Shown: positions 23,172-26,889 of the stretch, piece by piece
Layout: each line of letters begins with the position of its first letter
Numbering within the stretch: the first letter of the stretch is position 1
Origin: RGZA01 sp041917755
GTDB lineage: Bacteria > Pseudomonadota > Alphaproteobacteria > UBA9219 > RGZA01
Length of the DNA: 26,889 nt
Assembly: GCA_041917755.1 (NCBI GenBank)
Contig: JAYRWY010000001.1
Span: forward strand, 1 to 26,889
Reading direction: 5' to 3'
Position numbers and translations under genes: made by a program
The notes under the pieces: generated by a model
The model's input: the letters and a program-made list of their open reading frames with translations, nothing else
Databases searched by the model: none
Told to the model about the DNA's origin: nothing

Positions 23172-23822
23172 TTAAAGCCCATCTTGCAAACGCTTAACAA
23201 AATCCGATAGGCCTTCCTGACGGCGGCGTTTTAAACGTTCGCTGTGCAATATGGCACGTACTTTTTCAACGGATTCAGAAATATCGTTATTTACAATCAC
23301 ATAATCATATTCCGCCCAATGGCTCATTTCATCAGAAGCCTTGGCCATGCGGTTTTTGATTTCCTTATCATCATCTTGCGCACGTGCAATGAGGCGACGT
23401 TCCAATTCCTTGGATGATGGAGGAAGGATAAATACGCTCACCAAATCTTCGCGGGCTTTTTCTTTAAGCTGCTGCGTGCCTTGCCAATCGATATCGAACA
23501 ATACATCGCCGCCAGCTTGCAGCGTTAAGTCGACGGGTTCCTTGGGTGTGCCATATAAGTTACCGAACACACGGGCATATTCCAAAAACTGCCCACGATT
23601 AATCATGAGATTGAAATCTTCTTCGGACACAAAGTGATAATCCACGCCCGCCACTTCACCTGGACGCTTTTTGCGTGTGGTGCAGGAGATGGACATATTT
23701 ACATTAGGGTCAGATTGCAGGATGGCACGTGAAATTGTGGTTTTGCCTGCACCTGATGGTGAGGATAAAACCAGCATAAGGCCGCGGCGCTTGATTTCGC
23801 CGAAAGAATAGGTTGTTGTCAT
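23172..23822 (-). CDS. gmk: Guanylate kinase
   Basis: A 216-residue essential kinase converting GMP to GDP with ATP. The P-loop is SSPSGAGKTT at residues 20-29. The GMP-binding part has SCTTRKKRPGEVAGVDYHFVSEEDF and FLEYARVFGNLYGTP. The lid and core show VLFDIDWQGTQQLK, VFILPPSSKELERRLIARAQDD, and YDYVIVNND near the end. All family signatures are present and the length is usual. The protein has a short leader (MTTTYSFGEIKRRG) before the first strand. Its start is divergent from the SDR gene across only 29 bases, so the two promoters must overlap or one must lie inside a gene. Confidence 0.97.
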   Translation of the reverse strand: MTTTYSFGEIKRRGLMLVLSSPSGAGKTTISRAILQSDPNVNMSISCTTRKKRPGEVAGVDYHFVSEEDFNLMINRGQFLEYARVFGNLYGTPKEPVDLTLQAGGDVLFDIDWQGTQQLKEKAREDLVSVFILPPSSKELERRLIARAQDDDKEIKNRMAKASDEMSHWAEYDYVIVNNDISESVEKVRAILHSERLKRRRQEGLSDFVKRLQDGL

Positions 23823-23851
23823 AGAACGTTCATAACTCGTTTAGGGCTATC

Positions 23852-24625
23852 ATGCAATTACCACAACATATCGTAATTACTGGCGCATCAAGTGGATTAG
23901 GCGAATCTTTAGCCAGAGCCTATGCCACGCCCGGTAACCGCATCGGCCTTTTGGGCCGGCGCAAAGACAAGTTAGACGCCGTTGCAGCAGAAATCAGGAA
24001 TAAGGGCGCAGATGTTTGGGTTGGCGTAGTGGACGTTACCCAGCGTGAGGAATTAGCGCAGATGCTCATCGAAGCGGATACCCAAAAGCCCATTGACCTG
24101 TTGATTGCCAATGCGGGAATTTCGGCAGGTACTTTTGGTGCCGGTGAAAGTGAGACGCAAGCACGGGCAATTTTTGCAACCAACCTTGATGGCGTTTTGA
24201 ATACCATTCACCCGCTTTTACCACGTATGCAAACCCGTCGCAGCGGACAAGTGGCGCTCATGGCATCGCTGGCCGGGTTTCGTGGTTTTCCAAGTGCGCC
24301 TGCTTATTGCGCCAGCAAGGCCGCGGTGCGTTTATATGGGGAAGCATTGCGCGGTGAATATGCCAAATGGGGCGTGCGTATCAATGTGATATGCCCAGGT
24401 TATATCGAAACGCCAATGACTGCGGTCAATGACTTCCCTATGCCATTTTTGATGAACGCCACCAAGGCGGCCGATATCATGGTCGCAGGGCTGGCACGAA
24501 ATGAAGCGCGGATTGCCTTCCCGTGGCCTACAGCCTTTGCGGCATGGTTGCTTGGCGTGATACCACCAAGCTGGACGGATCCACTATTGAAAAAACTGCC
24601 AAAAAAACCAGCATTCAAACAATAG
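23852..24625 (+). CDS. Short-chain dehydrogenase/reductase (SDR family)
   Basis: A 257-residue classical SDR. The cofactor motif TGASSGLG is at about residues 10-17, with LGRRKDKLDA suggesting NADP(H) from the basic residues. NAG follows as IANAGIS, and the catalytic set is Ser139, Tyr152 and Lys156 (YCASK). CPGYIETPM closes the core. The C-terminal part, with WPTAFAAWLLGVIPPSW and then a basic tail, is hydrophobic enough to touch membrane. Alphaproteobacteria often carry such an SDR next to gmk, but its substrate is not known to me; lipid or fatty-acyl substrates are only a guess. Confidence 0.92.
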   Translation: MQLPQHIVITGASSGLGESLARAYATPGNRIGLLGRRKDKLDAVAAEIRNKGADVWVGVVDVTQREELAQMLIEADTQKPIDLLIANAGISAGTFGAGESETQARAIFATNLDGVLNTIHPLLPRMQTRRSGQVALMASLAGFRGFPSAPAYCASKAAVRLYGEALRGEYAKWGVRINVICPGYIETPMTAVNDFPMPFLMNATKAADIMVAGLARNEARIAFPWPTAFAAWLLGVIPPSWTDPLLKKLPKKPAFKQ

Positions 24626-24659
24626 TTGGTATTACGCCGCATAGCAGCATAGCGCACCC

Positions 24660-24688
24660 TTGCTTCATTGCGGGTTGCTGTCTATAAA
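24660..24688 (+). promoter_or_regulatory. Sigma70-like promoter of ndk
   Basis: TTGCTT at 24660-24665 and TATAAA at 24683-24688 with an ideal 17-base spacer lie 45 bases before the ndk ATG. The -10 box matches five of six positions, the -35 box three. The 108-base gap between the SDR and ndk shows no clear terminator for the SDR. Confidence 0.45.
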
Positions 24689-24733
24689 GCACACCATTAA
24701 TCCATCTTTTTACAGGTTTTTCCGGAGTTACCC

Positions 24734-25156
24734 ATGGCTATTCAACGTACCTTTTCCATTATCAAACCAGATGCGACCCGCCGCAACCTAACTGGCAAGA
24801 TTACCGATAAATTCGAAAGCGCAGGTTTGCGCGTTATCGCCAGCAAGCGCATCCACATGAGCCGAGCACAAGCTGAAGCATTTTATGGTGTACACAAAGC
24901 ACGCCCATTCTTTAACGATCTGTGCACTTTCATGACCTCTGGTCCTGTTGTGGTTCAAGTATTGGAAGGCGAAGATGCTGTTGCCAAGAACCGCGATATC
25001 ATGGGCGCAACCAACCCAGCCAACGCTGCGCCAGGCACCATTCGCAAGGAATTTGCTGAATCCATTGAAGCGAATTCTGTTCACGGTTCTGACTCATTGG
25101 AAAATGCTGCAATTGAAATTGCATATTTCTTCAGTGGCACTGAACTTGTTGGCTAA
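24734..25156 (+). CDS. ndk: Nucleoside diphosphate kinase
   Basis: A 140-residue enzyme that balances nucleoside triphosphate pools by phosphate transfer through a histidine. It starts with the typical QRTFSIIKPDATRRNLTGKI. GPVVVQVLEGEDAV and GATNPANAAPGTIRKEFA follow. The active-site histidine is His117 in NSVHGSDSLENA. Length and motifs are canonical. GGAG at 24724-24727 is a good ribosome binding site. hpnN begins 26 bases downstream on the same strand, so read-through is likely. Confidence 0.98.
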   Translation: MAIQRTFSIIKPDATRRNLTGKITDKFESAGLRVIASKRIHMSRAQAEAFYGVHKARPFFNDLCTFMTSGPVVVQVLEGEDAVAKNRDIMGATNPANAAPGTIRKEFAESIEANSVHGSDSLENAAIEIAYFFSGTELVG

Positions 25157-25182
25157 TTCTATAACGGATAATTAAATCTGTA

Positions 25183-26889
25183 ATGATTGAAAACTCAGTC
25201 GCATCGGTTGTTGATGTGTCACGCCGCAGAGCGTGGGCCGTTGTTCTGTTTTATATATTACTGGTGGTGACCGCCGGATTTTATGTAAGCGAACACTTCA
25301 AAATGAACACCGATGTGACGAGTTTACTTGATAGCAAAGTAGACTGGCGTCAACGTGAAATGGCCTTTTCCAAGGCATTTCCGCAGCGCGACGACCTGTT
25401 GGTTATCGTTATTGACGGAAAAGATTCTGTAAGCACCCAAATTGCTGGTGAAGAAATTGGCGCAGCATTGCGCAGTAAACCAGAACTGTTCAAAACCGTA
25501 CGTGGCCTTGAAGCCAACGCATTTTTTGAAAAAAACGGCCTGTTGTTTCTTGGAGATGAAGAATTAGCCATTGCGACGGAATCCATGATCAAAGCGCAGC
25601 CATTGCTCGGCTCGCTATCCGCCGATCCGTCGTTGCGTGGTTTATTCCATATGCTCGACCTGTCCTTGATGGGGGTTGATGCTGGACGCGCGGATAAGCA
25701 GGAACTCGTTCCACTTTTCAGCCGCATCGACACGTCATTGCAAAAATCATTGGCAGCCCCGCAAGATGGCCATGCGTGGCGTTATTTGATGGCACCAGAA
25801 CAACCGAGCAAGTATGAACTTCGCCGGTTTGTGCTGACTCAGCCGGTACTGGATTATAGCGCGTTGGCGCCAGGCGAAGCCGCGACCACCTTTATTCGTG
25901 ATTTCATCAATAATCATGATCTGGAAAAGAAATATAATCTGGACATTCGCATAACCGGGCCAGTGGCACTTTCGGATGAAGAATTTTCCAGCATCTCTGA
26001 AGGCATGGGATGGGCATTAGTAGTATCCTTTGGCTTAATTTGCTTATTGCTATTCATGGCGTTGCGGTCATGGCGATTAATCATCCCGATTTTTCTGGTA
26101 TTGATTTCGGGCCTAGTAATTACCACCGCATTTGCATTACTCACGGTTGGTTCACTGAATTTGATATCAGTTGCCTTTGCCGTGATGTTCACCGGCATTG
26201 CCGTGGATTTTGGTATACAGTTTGGTGTGCGTTACCGTGATGTGCGGTTTCATACCCCTGATTTAGCGGCCGCGATGAAACGTACAGGGTGGGTAGTAGC
26301 GGTACCTTTATTATTGGCAGCATTAAGTACTGCCGCCGGATTTTTATCGTTCACCCCCACATCCTATCGCGGCGTTGCCGAACTTGGCCTGATTGCTGGC
26401 AGCGGCATGCTGATTGCATTCTCGTTGAACATCACGCTTTTGCCTGCCCTGCTCCATTACATCAAACCCGGCGCGGAAGCAGAAGCGATGGGATATAAAT
26501 GGGCCGCCCCCAGTGATGCATTTTTAGAAAAACATCGCCGTGAAATCTTGCTTGCTTTTGCGACACTATTTATTGGCGCCCTGACTTCTTGCTTGTTCTT
26601 GCGTTTTGACTTTGACCCGCTGAATTTGAAAAATCCGAAAACTGAATCCGTTTCCACCGCGCTGGATCTACTCAAAGACACGGAAACCAGTTCCTATACG
26701 GTTGATATTTTAAGCGATGACATTGCCAGTGCCAATGCGCTTGCCGAAAAACTGAGCAAGCTGCCCGAAGTATTGTCGGCGGCAACCTTGTCATCCTTTA
26801 TTCCTGATAAGCAAAACGACAAAATTGCGATTATCCAAGATGCTGCAAATTTGATGGCTGTACCATTAAACCCAAGTACCATTGCCCCC
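25183..26889 (+). CDS. hpnN: Hopanoid-associated RND transporter HpnN (partial, 3' end outside window)
   Basis: An open frame from the ATG at 25183 reaches the window end without a stop, giving 569 of an expected 850-900 residues. The start MIENSVASVVDVSRRRAWAVVL leads into the first membrane helix. A periplasmic part follows with FKMNTDVTSLL and FPQRDDLLVIVIDG. A bundle of helices from about residue 280 includes the RND-type MFTGIAVDFGIQFGVRYRD. After a further helix comes RFDFDPLNLKNPKTESVSTALDLL, which closely fits HpnN and its relatives. HpnN moves hopanoids from inner to outer membrane in other alphaproteobacteria. Other hopanoid genes are not in the window, so a general MmpL/RND relative remains possible. 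Confidence 0.88.
   Translation, partial: MIENSVASVVDVSRRRAWAVVLFYILLVVTAGFYVSEHFKMNTDVTSLLDSKVDWRQREMAFSKAFPQRDDLLVIVIDGKDSVSTQIAGEEIGAALRSKPELFKTVRGLEANAFFEKNGLLFLGDEELAIATESMIKAQPLLGSLSADPSLRGLFHMLDLSLMGVDAGRADKQELVPLFSRIDTSLQKSLAAPQDGHAWRYLMAPEQPSKYELRRFVLTQPVLDYSALAPGEAATTFIRDFINNHDLEKKYNLDIRITGPVALSDEEFSSISEGMGWALVVSFGLICLLLFMALRSWRLIIPIFLVLISGLVITTAFALLTVGSLNLISVAFAVMFTGIAVDFGIQFGVRYRDVRFHTPDLAAAMKRTGWVVAVPLLLAALSTAAGFLSFTPTSYRGVAELGLIAGSGMLIAFSLNITLLPALLHYIKPGAEAEAMGYKWAAPSDAFLEKHRREILLAFATLFIGALTSCLFLRFDFDPLNLKNPKTESVSTALDLLKDTETSSYTVDILSDDIASANALAEKLSKLPEVLSAATLSSFIPDKQNDKIAIIQDAANLMAVPLNPSTIAP

Noticed and set aside
1..26889. CRISPR arrays, insertion sequences, phage genes or long direct repeats
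   Set aside because: I found no regularly spaced repeats, no transposase or integrase motifs, and no target-site duplications. Nothing repeats at the tRNA-Val 3' end in the DNA that follows, so no integrated element is supported there.

Overview
The window looks like ordinary chromosome of an alphaproteobacterium with a two-membrane envelope. The evidence is gene content and order: fsa next to priA, holC downstream of pepA, the lptF-lptG-...-surA-pdxA-rsmA run, gmk beside a short-chain dehydrogenase, and a hopanoid RND protein (HpnN). I cannot place it more precisely. A deep-branching Rhodospirillales- or Micavibrio-like lineage is only a guess. I see no insertion sequence, phage gene, CRISPR array or rRNA. 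Coding density is high and no gene-free stretch reaches 300 bases.

Layout. 1-94: the 5' end of an unidentified minus-strand gene. 105-2836: fsa (minus) divergent from priA (plus). 2932-9449: three plus-strand genes that are the least conventional part of the window. They are a membrane-bound hybrid histidine kinase (HisKA-HATPase-REC-HPt), a GvpL/GvpF-like protein fused to a C-terminal J domain, and a 991-residue membrane-anchored HAMP/coiled-coil protein. The two gaps between them hold paired perfect DnaA boxes, a dyad that reaches into a start codon, and a sigma70-like promoter followed by a second dyad. 9550-9624: tRNA-Val(GAC). 9676-13499: a TviB-type nucleotide-sugar dehydrogenase, a UDP-glucuronate-4-epimerase-like enzyme, mltG and a small PQ-loop-like membrane protein, all tightly spaced. 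13496-15452: pepA-holC on the minus strand. 15556-22682: a compact plus-strand operon, lptF, lptG, a GT-C-like membrane protein, surA, pdxA and rsmA. 22683-23822: gmk and a cupin on the minus strand. 23852-26889: an SDR, ndk and the 5' two thirds of hpnN.

How the genes fit together. Much of the window is envelope work: LPS export permeases (LptF/LptG), outer-membrane protein folding (SurA), control of glycan strand length (MltG), acidic sugar nucleotides for surface polysaccharide (dehydrogenase plus epimerase), a possible lipid-linked glycosyltransferase, and hopanoid transport. Housekeeping genes (priA, holC, rsmA, gmk, ndk, pdxA, pepA) are mixed in.

Most worth a second look are the orphan GvpL/F-J-domain fusion with its unusual upstream region, the kinase / GvpLF-J / coiled-coil trio as a possible signalling or positioning module, and the membrane protein occupying the operon slot that usually holds lptD in alphaproteobacteria.
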